The notes below the pieces were generated by a model. That model did not search any database. It was not told the DNA's origin and saw only the letters and a program-made list of their open reading frames with translations. A DNA stretch of 56,265 nucleotides. Origin: Conoideocrella luteorostrata. Lineage: Eukaryota > Ascomycota > Sordariomycetes > Hypocreales > Clavicipitaceae. The stretch spans positions 1 to 56,265 of the forward strand of contig JASWJB010000294.1 in NCBI GenBank assembly GCA_032433595.1, written 5' to 3'. The translations under genes and the position numbers were made by a program. The stretch's first letter is position 1. Each line of letters begins with the position of its first letter. Shown piece by piece: positions 32,327-43,783 of the stretch.

Positions 32327-33973
32327 TTAAAATATCCCGTCTTTTGTCCACCTGTTATTTCCCGATTCACGCGGTGCCCTCACCTCCGTAGCAGGCGCGT
32401 GCTGCGCTGCATGATCAAACACTTCGCCATTCCTCGTCTGCTCCTTCAGAATGCAGTTCTTTCTCTCTATGGCCGGCCAATCCCTCTTTCCAGCTTTAGC
32501 AGCCGCTTCCGCCTCCCTTAGCCACTTCTTCCATGATTCCGTGCTGGGCGCCGCGCCACTCCTCTCCACCCAGCCCGTTAGTTTTGTCTCGCGGATAGCA
32601 TACCACAATGTTCTCGTGAACGACGGGTGGCCTTCTCTTTCGTCATCCACATCTGTGATTTTATGAGCCGACGAAGCATCCGGAGGCGTAGCGTCTTTCC
32701 ACTCATAACGCGATAAGTCCCAGAAGTAGGAACGGGGTATCATGCCGAGGCCCCAATAGAGGCCGTTGAGGACAATGTACGACGCTCCAATGAATACTTT
32801 GAGTTCCCACGTGCAGTTTCCTAAGAGTACGACACTAATCATGAGGAGCGTGGTACCGAGGGCCATGAGTGCCCGGTAGGCATTCCCACTGATGTAGTAT
32901 TCGCATTCTTCGGTACCGGAGTACAGCTCCCGAGCGACTTCTTCGGAGCAGCGGACTAGGACGAAGGCGCCCTCGCGGGTGCGAATGAGGACGTCTCCCT
33001 TGGGGACTTCGTTGGTATGCTTGCGTTTCATAAGAATGGGCTGCCAGAAGGAAGCGCACCCTACCACGGTTGAGGCCAGCGATATGAGGGTGATGGCGAG
33101 GATGGCCGTGCCGTCTTGTTTGACGATGGCGGTGGTGATGATGGCTATGCTGAGGATGCAGGAGAATATGGAGAGGATATGAACCGGCGAGAAGAGCTTG
33201 GCCGGAACAGCTGGGCGGCTGCCGCGGACGGCTGTGGTTGGACTGGTCAGCAGATCTTGGGCTCGTTCTCTGGCGGTGGAGCGACGGCGAAGTCGCATGA
33301 CTGGGTGAATGTCATCTCCGGTGGTTTTATCGGCGAATTGGACGGTTGTCTGCCGACGAGGATCTCTGGAGGAGGTGGTACCGTTGATGGATGTCGCTGC
33401 CGGATCCGACTCTTCGTTCTGATGAGGTGAAAATGCTTTTTGCTGGCCGTATGGTTCGCCTGTGCCGTTCTGTCCTTCTGCATCATCAACAAGATGCTTC
33501 ATCATCTTCTTTTTCGTACCTCTCAACCTATCTATCACTCGAGAGATGCGGTCTACGGTAGTTTGGAAGCGTCCCTGCACCACCGCCGGTTTGGGCCCTC
33601 GTTCGGCCACCAAGTCTGAATGCTTGATGTCCAGGACATTGAAGCTAAAAGGGGGCAGGTTATCCAGCGGCGTAATGATGTTTGCAAAAAATCCCACAGT
33701 GTCCAGTGTTAGGCCGCTGTATACGCCCGTCATGCGTGCGTGCGTCTCGGGCATTCTTGTCGGCCGTGATGGTTTGAGCAGAGCTTGAGGAGCAGGTAAG
33801 ATTCGAGGGAGCATTCCTGGAAGCGAAGCGGTGATGGCTTGAGCGTGTTCGGCTATGGAGGACTCGCCGATGACGACAAGAAGGTTCACCACATCGAGAG
33901 ACCATCCGGTTTTCATGTTGGGGAACCATTTCCAGTCGGGATCTCCAGGGCTGTCTCCTGTGTTGTTGGACAT
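32327..33973 (-). CDS. Uncharacterised fungal multi-pass membrane protein, 548 aa
   Basis: Single exon from the ATG at 33973 (MSNNTGDSPGDPDWKWFPN); the frame is open upstream to 34114 without a better start. The soluble N-terminal half includes an Arg-rich region (HPVMRLRRRSTARERAQDLL). Hydrophobic segments follow near residues 270-295 and 298-322 (FSPVHILSIFSCILSIAIIT; ILAITLISLASTVVGCASFW) and again near 385-440. The cytoplasmic-looking tail (about 445-548) has WYAIRETKLTGWVERS. No catalytic motif was recognised. The sequence has the look of a conserved filamentous-fungal protein, since long stretches are free of low complexity, but no function can be given. It is convergent with the Srp40-like gene. 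Confidence 0.85.
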   Translation of the reverse strand: MSNNTGDSPGDPDWKWFPNMKTGWSLDVVNLLVVIGESSIAEHAQAITASLPGMLPRILPAPQALLKPSRPTRMPETHARMTGVYSGLTLDTVGFFANIITPLDNLPPFSFNVLDIKHSDLVAERGPKPAVVQGRFQTTVDRISRVIDRLRGTKKKMMKHLVDDAEGQNGTGEPYGQQKAFSPHQNEESDPAATSINGTTSSRDPRRQTTVQFADKTTGDDIHPVMRLRRRSTARERAQDLLTSPTTAVRGSRPAVPAKLFSPVHILSIFSCILSIAIITTAIVKQDGTAILAITLISLASTVVGCASFWQPILMKRKHTNEVPKGDVLIRTREGAFVLVRCSEEVARELYSGTEECEYYISGNAYRALMALGTTLLMISVVLLGNCTWELKVFIGASYIVLNGLYWGLGMIPRSYFWDLSRYEWKDATPPDASSAHKITDVDDEREGHPSFTRTLWYAIRETKLTGWVERSGAAPSTESWKKWLREAEAAAKAGKRDWPAIERKNCILKEQTRNGEVFDHAAQHAPATEVRAPRESGNNRWTKDGIF

Positions 33974-35207
33974 GGCTGCTAATGAAGAGGTAGGGTACGG
34001 AGAGAGAGAGACAGGAACAGACAGACAGACAGAGAAAGTACAAGAATAAAAATCAAGAAAACGCTGGCAATGGTATCTTAGGTCGCTAAAGAAAAGAGAA
34101 GAAAAAAAGTGCAATATGACGCTCTAATTGGAAATGGTACAATGCAGTGTATGCCTCGGTCGCGAATTGGAAAATATGGGATGGGGTTACGACAGCGACG
34201 TTCTTCTGGGTGAACGATGCGTGTAACGAAGCTCAACTCATGATACTTGGCCGGATGAGCTTCTTAAGGCTAGAGAGCATAGCAATAAATCACGCAGGCG
34301 AAGGTTGGGCAGGAAGGAGATGGAAAAGAAAACTGATGAATCCAAGTTCGAGGACATGGACGTCGAGAGACGGGTGTCGAGCCACGCCCATGTCATCAAT
34401 AGTGAGGCTGGCAAAGATGGAGAGATCAGCGTTGCAGAGCAGCGTTAGCTCGTGGCTGAGTTTCTGTTCTATTGGTGACGGTCCGCTGCCGTGGTGGGAT
34501 ACGGGTGGCCGGCGTGGGTCGGTCGGTCCGCTGCGGCTTGAAGCAGCGCTTACATTTTGGGAGAAGGTAATGAAGAAGACGGGCTGATGTTCAATACAGA
34601 TCAAATGCTAGTTAGTTAGTTATTCTATTGGTAAGAATTGTGCGCGCCTCTGTGGAACGCCTCGAGGTTCTTGTGCAACCGCCAAACACCAAACGCCGGC
34701 GGCAACATCATCGTCGCAACTGCCCCTGCGTTGTGTACTCCGCAGCTAGGCCGTCCATCTCTCAGCCACATTCTAGCGGTGCGGGCCGCGTCCTTCGTCC
34801 ACTTTGTCACCCGTTGTTGTCACTCGCTCTCAGCCAAACCGCAGAGTACGGACTAGTAGTGATCCTCTTGGCACATTGCGAGCCTCGTTTGTCCTGCCCC
34901 AATCTCGGCGTAAGCAGAGCGGTTACACCGCACCAATATTGCCTCATCCGACTTGCGCGTCATCATGGCGAATACCCCCCCTCTACTCCGTAAACGAAAA
35001 GCCTCTGGCTATGAGTTCTCAACGTATAAAGCTCAGCCGCCACCGTTCACTTCAGTATGCTAAGTAAGCCTCGCGCTTAGGTATGAGACGCTCTTTGATC
35101 TTGGTCCTAGACCTAACATGTTATTGGCATGTATGTTTGTGCAGGTACAGAACACCAAGGGGGGTTTCTGTGGCGAAGCACTAACTACTCCGTACACCCG
35201 CAGAATC
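33974..35207. other. Intergenic region
   Basis: Stretch of 1.2 kb without a supported gene. It contains a purine/pyrimidine-biased GA/CA stretch (about 34000-34035), copies of the ACGGAGTA motif (34984-34991 and 35186-35193), and a 146-codon plus ORF (34147-34587) with no recognisable features. Confidence 0.55.
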
Positions 35208-37316
35208 CTACTGGCCGCCTTCTCCTTCTTCGACAGCCGTGTATGTATCAACAATCCACTGCAGAAAGCGCTTCCATAGGAGTTCCCATTCTTTGAGCAT
35301 CACCACCTTCTCGGCGTCATCGAGGCAGGCATGCTCGATGCTCCACAAAGCCAGCTGCTTCCATCCGTAGAGACCCAGGTCTGCTCTGCCAATCATCACT
35401 TGATAGAAGTCGTGCGAAAGAGTAGAGCTGCAACATTCGCCTAGTTAGTCTGGAATGCCTTCTCGTGCATTTCACACATCCGAGATGGAGATGTATACTT
35501 GCCGAAATAGAGTTCCATTATCAGAACTGACCGTGCAATGCACATTGTTGGCCAACAGGGGATACATGGCGTGACCTGCGGCGCGTGGAGTGAGTCCCAG
35601 AACCTCATTCGATATGGGGCATAGCTCCAAACAGACGCCTTTGGCCTTCATCGCCTGCATGACATATGGGTGTTTTGTCAGCGCAAACCCGTGGCCGATT
35701 CGTTTCGCGCCCAAAAGTAATGCGTCAACCAGATTCCCATCTGCATCGGTGCCCATGTCTAGAGTCTCCCCGCAGTGGAACAGAAAAGGGATGTCCAGCT
35801 CAGCTTTTGCACATTTCTCCTTGAACTCGAGGAATTCTGGTACAAAGTCCTTAAGTGGTCTGCCCTTACTCTCTTCCCCAGCCAAGTCGAATCCTGAAGA
35901 AAAGTTAGTCAAATGCAGCGGATTACCACGCTTGAGGCTGTTGTAACAAGGTCCTACCTGCTATCCATTTCGGCCACTTCTGTTTAAATCTAATACATTC
36001 ATTCAGTGACTCTCTGATATCTGCTGGTATCATGGACCTTGGGGTAGTATATATGACTTTTAGTCCGCCAAAATAGCGCCCTTGAGAAGCCATTTCTTGC
36101 TGGAATCGGGTCACCTCGTTGATGATGATTTCCATGATGCCTTCATTGTCTATGCGTCCTGTTTCTCCGTTATCCCTAAAGAGTTGATTATTTTTCATGA
36201 AATTGGGCCGTATCTCTGCATATTGAATATTGTCTCTCATGAAATCTTCGAGACAGAGCCGAGTATATTTTCGATACGCCGTCTCGTAGTTGAATAAACC
36301 CTTCATCATTCGTGTCCGTCCATTAAATTTCTCCCATGCCCTATTTAACATATAGTCAGCTTCTCTCTCATTTATTTTCATCGTCATCATTATCCGGCAT
36401 ATACGCGCTGTGTCGCTGCCGCCTTTGGCACTCACCCTGCAGCCGTCTGTAGTATGCCGTGGGCTTCCTCTTCGCAAAACTCAAGTTTCTGTTGTAGCCA
36501 TTCGTCGGGGGTAAGGCGATGAAAGTGCTGTGGTGCCTGATCCAGAAATTCAATAAAGTTCATGGTCTGGCGGCTCTTATATTCGGGTGAAAAGAGGTTG
36601 CCCGGGACCTCGTCTAATGGGCTCATGATGATGGAGAACTGTATCTCGCACCTGTCAAAGTTGGCAAAATTATTGTCCGGGATAAGGGGCAGGTCGCTCG
36701 TGATGAACATCCTCGTCTGGCCCTTCGCAATATCCAGCAAGACAGAAGGCGGCAAGCATGCGTTGTAGTGAATATGAAGGTGGCCGCCTTTGGGCATGTG
36801 AGATGCTATATCGAAGAGCGCAGTCCGATCAATCAGGTCTACATTGGACAAGAAGTGATCCCCCGCAAACCGTTTGTGCCGCTGCCCTGCATGGCCTTGT
36901 CGAAAGCCAGCGGAGTCGTAAATTTGATTTTGGTCCTGCTTGCGCAGCTTGTGGATTATGGCATCAGCTCGCTTTTCCAGCTCAGTGGCTCTATCGCGAC
37001 ATCTTGAATCAAAGTCTAGATTTTTCTCCCGTTGCATGACTTCCGACCGATACTTGAAATAATCTGTAGCGTTTGGGAAAGTTGTGCTCTCAACTGCAGG
37101 GGCCTGGAACCCTCGTTTTGCCAAATCTGCATTTTGGAACTCCACGGCTTGAGCAGCCACAACCTTGTCGTGGATGCCATCGTTTGTGATCTGTTCGTGA
37201 AGCGTCATGACGGGAAAATGTCTCTTCTTGCTTGCAGATAGATGATTGTCTTTGTGAGATTTGTGAGAGGGATCGGCGCTGCGTTTTAGTAACGATTTGA
37301 ATGCTGTGCGACACAT
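35208..37316 (-). CDS. ADGF/CECR1-type adenosine deaminase, 624 aa
   Basis: Exons 36436-37316, 35958-36340, 35503-35893 and 35208-35427. The third intron (35428-35502) has a GC donor (CG|GCAAGT) and normal TTGCAG acceptor; the frame and the conserved text (GTLFRSTLSHDFYQV) require it. Deaminase motifs: zinc-binding H181-x-H183 (GGHLHIHYNA), FHCGE with the catalytic glutamate and its histidine, RIGHG, and SSDNG where classical deaminases have SSDDP. An N-terminal extension of about 170 residues fits the ADGF group, but no signal peptide is visible, unlike animal ADA2. The expected reaction is adenosine to inosine plus ammonia; substrate breadth is unknown. The gene stands at the left edge of a gene-poor tract. 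Confidence 0.93.
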
Positions 37317-40300
37317 GTGGAAGATCCGTTTGCTGCCTGTGCAGCTGCCCCGGTTGCGGCCCTCGATTATTTAGGATAGACTGTTCTGGTGCAGCGGCAC
37401 AATGCTTCTAGGGGGGGATTGCAGAACAAGCTATGAACACGGCTCGGTCACCTCTCAAAGGCGGTGTGTTTCGTTGCTGTGATGGGGACTGTTCACGTCT
37501 ATATGCGCTGCCGAGTCATATATCAAATGGCCACTCTTATAGCTCGTCATGGCCAGGTCATGGCAAGGTCACCAGATGAGGATATATACCAGTGATGCAT
37601 GGGCGCCTAACCATGTAGATGTTGAGGTTGGCTCTACGCGTGAGCGAGATGTTTGCCCGGCTTTCCTCCAGTTGGCTGGTGCGCCAGAAAGTGAGGCTGT
37701 AGAGTCGCACGCTTACGAGACCCAAAGGCGTCCTCCGAGACGTGTTACGCTCGTGCCCTGCCGGGAATGGGCCGATCTTGCCAAAAGGTTAAACAAAGAG
37801 AGCGCCTACGTGAGCGGTCTTCTGAACGCAGAAGTCACCTCGTCCACAGGGGCGCGGATCCGAGGTGTCGTCGAGTTTGTTGCGATCAGCCTCGTCCGTG
37901 CCATACAAACGTCGATGCACGAGAAGTGGTAGTAGCAGCTTTCTAGCTTCATAGCTGCGCACGTGGGGCTGCCGTTTCGAGCGAAAATCACTCGTGAGCG
38001 AGCGACAACTTGGCTATCTAGGGACAAGGCAGCCCAGCAATCTGCCTAACCAACTAGTAAGCTTGTACCTCCGAACTGCGGCCTACCATTTTTAGAGTAG
38101 CTATTGAACAAACTGTCCAAGGCGCTGTGGGGCTGGCGGGGTTGGTTCGATCAGAATGACAGCGGGGTCCATGGCTATGTACGGAGTAGTTGGGCAGGCC
38201 ATGGGGCAACTGTAACCAACACACACCATAGCCTCTCTCGTACCCTCTGGTCCTTGCTATTTCTTTGTCGCATGGTCATAACTAACTACCAGCGTGCCAG
38301 CTCATAACTACCGCGGACTTTGGACGGGTGTCTGCCGGCTTGCTGAGTTACGTGCTGACATAGTAGACTATCGCTGGGGGATAGAGCCAAAGATTCGGAT
38401 ACATCGCACATCTATTGTCCACGCAATTCAGCTCCTGTAGCGAAGCTTGCAGGATGCACAGGCTTCCCACAGCACCTCAAGCTTGGATATGCCTTCATAG
38501 TTCTGAAGACTCACTTCCGCAAAATATGGGCAGGCTCCCTCTGCCAGTTTCTCACATGACACGCCTACCATGCGGCTCGATAACATAGCCTGCATCTTAC
38601 CGGATGACTGCGACCGGATGATTGCGGCTGCACCCATGTCGAACGGGAATTTGGATCATCAGCTACGGTGAATGGCGTTAGCGTTGCGGTGAGCGTTGTC
38701 AGGGTAGTTAAAGTATCTGTCAAAGTCGTCAGGCTGTGCTCGCAGTACTCTGTGGTGGTGGATGATGCCTAGACCGATATTGTATGCCTTGAAACGTGGG
38801 TCAAAGGCCTCCAAACAAGACATCAAACAACCCGCCGCTCTTAGTAATTGGCGACTTGGTCGATCAATCAATCAACTTTAGGGATATCGGGCTATGCTTC
38901 CCAAAAAAAAAATACCCCCAACCACCGCCCCAACCTGCAAAGCGACACGACTCGGCTCTGCTTCTCCACAAGAAGATATGACAATCGCTCGGAGGGCTTT
39001 GCTTCATGCTGCCCCCCTTGAAATACGAGCTTTGCCAAACGATCGGCTATTCGGAGGTAGATCAAAGAACAGGATACAGGAACCGCTAGCCGGATAGATT
39101 TCGGTCGCCAGAGTATGGTGAGTCATATCAATTATCAATCTTTTGCTAACAAACTTTGGTCTTCTCTTCATAGTTTAGTGGTACGGAACGGCTGGCCATA
39201 GAATCGGAGCCCGCCTTGTAGCCATAAATTTTGCTAGACAGTTGTAATTGTGGCCAGACTTTACTTTGAACAGTCCACTGTCCCTCTGTACATTCCAAAG
39301 AGGAAACACCTAAACTCACTCTTTATGCATTCAAATGACGCCCGAGCTAATGCGGCTCGCTCTGCTGCTGTATCCTGTCGTTCAATAATTCGATTGCCCT
39401 GGTAATGAGGCTGGCGTTAGTAAACAAGCTAGTATACTGTAGGAGAATGACGAGCGCCTGACGAATGCGGCTACAGTCCATTGGATTTTGCCGTCCCCAT
39501 TATTACTTCTGCTAATAGCAGAAATGGATGCTTCATGATGCTCGGTTGGTGATGATTACATGTACTTGCGCGGACTCGCAATCTAGAGTTCTCCCCATAC
39601 TCGTTGCTCAACCGCTTCGTGGTGGAAATCCTGATGAAAAAATTGCTTGGCCATTGACCGACATAGTGTACATCCTCCATAATTTCACCAGCGCTCCATA
39701 TCTCTTCCCCTCTGCAATTCTGTTCGCTAATGTCTGCGGAATGTCCGCACGATCCCGCAGTTGCCCCGAAATTCCGCGATACAGCACACCATTCCTCCAT
39801 GGTTCCACGGGCTGCAGCTCGAGGCTATTTAGTGGCATCTCTGCGGCGTCATCGTCTTCTGGCAAGAAATGATGTGAGGTGTCTGCAAAAGTTTGAAAAG
39901 GGCCACTTCTTGCTGCTAGGCTCGTGCTACTGCATACCCAACATATAAATCGGGCGTATAATGATGACCATAAGGATACTGCACGCTCTCGTGTCGCACT
40001 TTAAGCTCGCGACGAGGCCACCAGGCGCCGAGTCGCATTATCTGGACTGCGAATGCGCCTCTTCCGCTTCTCGCTCGGAACTCATCAGGAGCCGTCAAGT
40101 TGATCATGACAAGCCAAGCTACTTGAGCTCGACTGCTGTGAACCCACTCGTTACTATGCCCCCTGCGGATGGGTATGACATGACGTCGCACTCATTGAGC
40201 CTTTCAATTCTCCGTGCCCTGTAACAAGTAGCTATTGGAGTCGATAATCATATGATTTCTTTCATCACCAGGCGTCATATGTTCACACTCAAGTATCTTT

Positions 40301-40500
40301 GCAAGTCTCAAAGTTGACATTGAGGATAGAAAATAATCTCGAGGTGAGTGGCTGTGTTGAAAGAGAAATTCGGAACCAGGGTCAACAAACGCTGAAATTT
40401 GAATAGGAGCATGTGGGACACGACCTGACGCTCCGCCCTGCTCATAGTAGTGCTCCGAGTGAGTGATGTACTCATAGCTTGACAAAAAACCAACGACACA
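37317..40500. other. Gene-poor stretch of 3.2 kb
   Basis: Short ORFs only. Coding-like fragments occur on the minus strand at 38428-38637, 38659-38871 and 39608-39865, and on the plus strand at 37549-37932. None has a recognised family, and no splice pattern joins them convincingly (the best joint between the first two needs a 39-nt intron). One ACGGAGTA copy lies at 38181-38188. Probably decayed accessory DNA. Confidence 0.4.
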
Positions 40501-40825
40501 TAACGAATAGCCCAAATGACTTGTGCAGCTGCCTGGGGGCCTACTTAAAGTACATGCTCAACGCAATTGACCAGCCGCCCCCTGACAGCACCATCATCCT
40601 AGACAAGGCAGGCGTTGCTGTTGCGAAACTCTCATACTCTTTCCTGCACAACGGCCACCGTCGGCAACGGTCTGGCATCATCTCGATGAGGAATATGAGC
40701 ATTGAGAAAGCTCGTCCTCGACACGTACTAGGTACAGATAACAACCGACGAGCAGACGCCAATTTTGTGCAGGGGTCCTGGATCTCGGAACAGATGGCAG
40801 CAGCTGGGATGAGGTAGTCTTGAAC

Positions 40826-41036
40826 TGATAGACGAGCTGCTAGAAGCGGGAGCTAACATTAGCGCTGCTGCTAGCTTCAGTGGTCGTGCAGCATTATAAA
40901 GAGCGGCTGAGCAAGGCTGTCCCAAGGCTGCCAAGAAGCGACCAGGGGCCAGAGCTGATATCAAAGCTGCAAAAAAGAATGGCTGGCTATACGGCAGCCC
41001 GAGCGGCGGCTGAGTGCCGTCATCATGAGATGGTGT
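40826..41036 (+). pseudogene. Decayed ankyrin-repeat gene fragment
   Basis: The plus strand reads ELIDELLEAGANISAAASF, then after a stop RAAEQGCPKAAKK, then GARADIKAAKKNG, and after a frame change AARAAAECRHHEMV. This follows the ankyrin pattern (LLEAGADINA...ALQAAAEGGHLEVV) over about two repeats. Three in-frame stops and at least one shift show it is dead. The coding-like ORF at 40479-40817 immediately upstream may be another part of the same gene, but carries no ankyrin pattern. Ankyrin genes are large, fast-changing families in moulds, often with NACHT or HET partners; no such partner domain was found. Confidence 0.7.
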
Positions 41037-41789
41037 GAGCCTTGATTGGCCTTTGCTGCGTGAGCTGCTTGCCTTATTCCCTGTGAGATCACATATCGAG
41101 TTAGCGTCAGGCCGGGCCTGAATAAAATGTATAAATATATTTGTACTGCTTGGTCCACTATTCATGCACACTTGTCTAATAACTTGCGATACTCTCCACG
41201 TCTCAGACCCTTTTGCACCTCGAGATCATCCGCTTCCGAACCTCTCGACTGTAGTAGTTGCTGGTCCACGCAAAGATTTGTTCATGTCCTCTTAGTCGAA
41301 CCCTTGTTCCCAAAAGAGATCGAAATGGCTCCGCGGTGTTGGCGTTCGGTAGTGGGAAGGCATGCCACGAAGCGAGGTTGCAGCCTGTCTTCGCTTCCAA
41401 GTCTATCGTACATGTCTTCACGCTTGCTGGTAGTACCTGGGTCTAGAACAAACACTTTTCTATTCCCCCGGTCGAGTAGATAAAACCCTTCTTACTCCGC
41501 AAATTTGCGTCTGTTCTACCGAGCAAAGGTGGATACACTATTCTTACACTTAAAAGCCTTTGTTAAAGCGCCATTTCCCAGCTTACACAGGGTCCAGCAT
41601 ATCACCAAAGCCTCTGCCTCGGTGCTTGTTGCATTAAAAGCAGCTGTGTTGTGTTTCTCAACGCTCGGCTATGCGGCTCCTACTCCATCCGTCGTCTCAA
41701 CACGGATTGATGAACAAGTCCACCCAACGAAAGGCGGCACACCAGCTGACGAGACACAATGATATGCACTGCCATGCGGAGGCTTGGGC

Positions 41790-42512
41790 ATGCTTTGTCA
41801 CGACCTCACGTACTATCAGATCATTAGTTTTTCTTTTCACGGAACGCCTCTCACACCTTGGCGCAAGCTTACCGTCGACCGTCATGTAAAAAAAATAAAA
41901 AAAACGTTGTCTACTGTTTGGAATATCGTCATCTACATCATATCAATGATTTGGAGTGTGACGCTAGCCAGCTTCACCGTCAGAAGCTGTCGCAATAGTT
42001 GGCCATTCGTCCTGATCCGCGTGTGGAAAGTTACGCTGAGTATTTCGCTGGATGCTGTCGGCATCACCAGGGTTTTCATAGCGCCTTGCTTGTTGCGCCG
42101 GTTCAACGGCACGAGACTAAAAGTACTCTGGGGAACGTTTTTGTGCGTACTCGGAACCATCGTTGGATCCGTTGGCCTTCTTTATCTTGTTTACGAAACT
42201 TTCTGGCAAAAACCGGCAATACGCATCGAAACATATGTGCTCTGCGGTCTCTTGTGTTTAGCTACGCTCTTCTTCATCGTATGCATCTGGGTGTGTCAGG
42301 ACAAGACCTCCGACTCTTTGGCTGCAGCCCTCCTGATCGGGAAGGGAACCCCATTCGTCGGCTTGTCACTGTACCTTGGAGTGGCAATCTTCTATTCGGA
42401 TTGGGTACTTGCAGCGATTGCGGACAACTGGGCAGGCATACCCAGCAGTGAGCACAAGGTGCTGTGGACGCCGTATTTTATTGCCAAGCGGATACTATTG
42501 TTCGCCATTTAG
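41790..42512 (+). CDS. Orphan multi-pass membrane protein, about 240 aa
   Basis: Open frame from the ATG at 41790 with at least four hydrophobic helices: VWNIVIYIISMIWSVTLASF, LKVLWGTFLCVLGTIVGSVG, YVLCGLLCLATLFFIVCIWV and FVGLSLYLGVAIFYSDWVLA. A Lys-rich patch (VKKIKKTL) precedes the first. No known family was recognised. A separate open frame just upstream (41505-41762) lacks an ATG but contains a signal-peptide-like stretch (VALKAAVLCFSTLGYAAPTP) and could be an earlier exon of this or another gene; no clean splice joins them. Codon use looks coding, but support rests only on frame length and helix pattern. Confidence 0.5.
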   Translation: MLCHDLTYYQIISFSFHGTPLTPWRKLTVDRHVKKIKKTLSTVWNIVIYIISMIWSVTLASFTVRSCRNSWPFVLIRVWKVTLSISLDAVGITRVFIAPCLLRRFNGTRLKVLWGTFLCVLGTIVGSVGLLYLVYETFWQKPAIRIETYVLCGLLCLATLFFIVCIWVCQDKTSDSLAAALLIGKGTPFVGLSLYLGVAIFYSDWVLAAIADNWAGIPSSEHKVLWTPYFIAKRILLFAI

Positions 42513-42893
42513 TAAGCCGCAGCAACAATACAGGCAGCCCATGTCTATCACATCCCTTCCTTGGTGCTGCGCTTTCCGGCCACGATAACTCGGCGTGAGG
42601 CGTCCACAGCTCGACGTCGCCCCCACAAGCGCTGATAGGGACAAGAAGCAGCGCGCGGGACAAGGGGATTAAGACTGGCGTCAGAAAGCAGGTTTTGCGT
42701 GTGCTACGACCCCCAAATCCTCCTGCAATGTAATCATACATCGGGTGCAGAGTATCATCGGGAATGTGAACAGATATACATTGCTCTTCCGTAGCTACAA
42801 GCTCATCAACATGGCTGGGTCCCAATGGAAGTTGATCTCCTCACTCTGCGTGACAATTGCAAACTGTCGCCATCCAACAACCTACCTACCACG
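42513..42893. other. Intergenic region
   Basis: Stretch of 381 bp between two same-strand genes; presumed promoter of the Cys-rich membrane protein. Nothing distinctive seen. Confidence 0.55.
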
Positions 42894-43783
42894 ATGCTTT
42901 TATCGACAGGCTTCAATGCTGTTGCTCTGGCCGCCTTGTTCTTCGCACCTCCATCGGGAGCTGCAAAGCAGTGCTACTTTCTAGATGGCACGATAGCGGA
43001 TGACGGTACTATGCAGCCCTGCAATCCCGACCAGGAGGTGAGCGCGTGCTGTGGAACGAATAAACCCCGTCCTGATATTTGCACGTCATTAGGACTTTGT
43101 ATAGCTCAGCACAACGGATACACAGGCATGATGTACGCGAATGGGTGTACGGATCCCACTGGAAAAGACAAGAACTGCCCTCAGATATGTCTGGGTTAGT
43201 AATTGACTTCCCGTCATTTTTTAATCCTGCTTTATATATGTATTTGCTTACACTGCATAATGATATAGGCAAGGCAGGAGATTCCATGCCGATACTTAAC
43301 ATCTTGCAATGCAACCCTAGAGGTGCTTATTGCTGCCGCGGAGCGCACGACTTTGTCAACTGCTGCGACAACAAAACCCTTCAATTGACCAGCGACCTTG
43401 GAACGCTCGGGATCCCAGGACCGAAAACTGTCACTGTGGTGTCCGGTACGGCAAACGGAAGGGCAGTGCTGCCCACGAATTCAGCTACCTGCACCGCCGC
43501 ACCATCGACAGGCGATGCTGGAAACGAACGCCCCAAAGATAACACTGCAATAGTTGGAGGGGTGGTCGGAGGAGTTCTAGGAGCGGCTCTGTTGGCTGCA
43601 TTTGGCGTTATCGCAGTACTTTGCAAACGCAAGCCAAAGGAGCATCGCAAGCCTCACCAGCCTCACCAGCATCACCACGTAAGCCAACATACTGCAGAAC
43701 CGGGCAGAGACTACCACCGACACTCACGTACGCCCCCGCGAGAGTTGCTTGGGGCAGGAGCAGTGCATGAAGTAGGGGGATAA
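42894..43783 (+). CDS. Cys-rich secreted-domain, single-pass membrane protein, 271 aa
   Basis: Exons 42894-43194 and 43269-43783 (74-nt intron GTTAGT...TATAG). A signal peptide (LLSTGFNAVALAALFFAPPSG) leads into a compact Cys-rich ectodomain of about 130 residues with paired cysteines (SACCG, AYCCRG, NCCDN). Then come a Thr/Ala/Gly-rich linker, one transmembrane helix (AIVGGVVGGVLGAALLAAFG) and a basic, His/Pro-rich cytoplasmic tail (KPHQPHQHHH). The architecture resembles fungal wall or surface sensors and is similar in plan to the protein at 15006-15956, but the cysteine pattern is different. No named domain was recognised. A repeated CCTCACCAG unit encodes part of the tail. Confidence 0.8.

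Noticed and set aside
32006..32521. 171-codon plus-strand ORF
   Set aside because: Partly antisense to the membrane-protein gene and without features.
34147..34587. 146-codon plus-strand ORF upstream of the membrane-protein gene
   Set aside because: No motif, and a similar-length minus-strand ORF overlaps it; most likely promoter DNA.
37549..37932. 127-codon plus-strand ORF with an ATG start
   Set aside because: No motif, no recognisable family and no supporting context; could be chance in a gene-poor tract.
40204..40515. 103-codon minus-strand ORF considered as a transposase fragment
   Set aside because: No transposase motif, inverted repeats or target duplications were visible.
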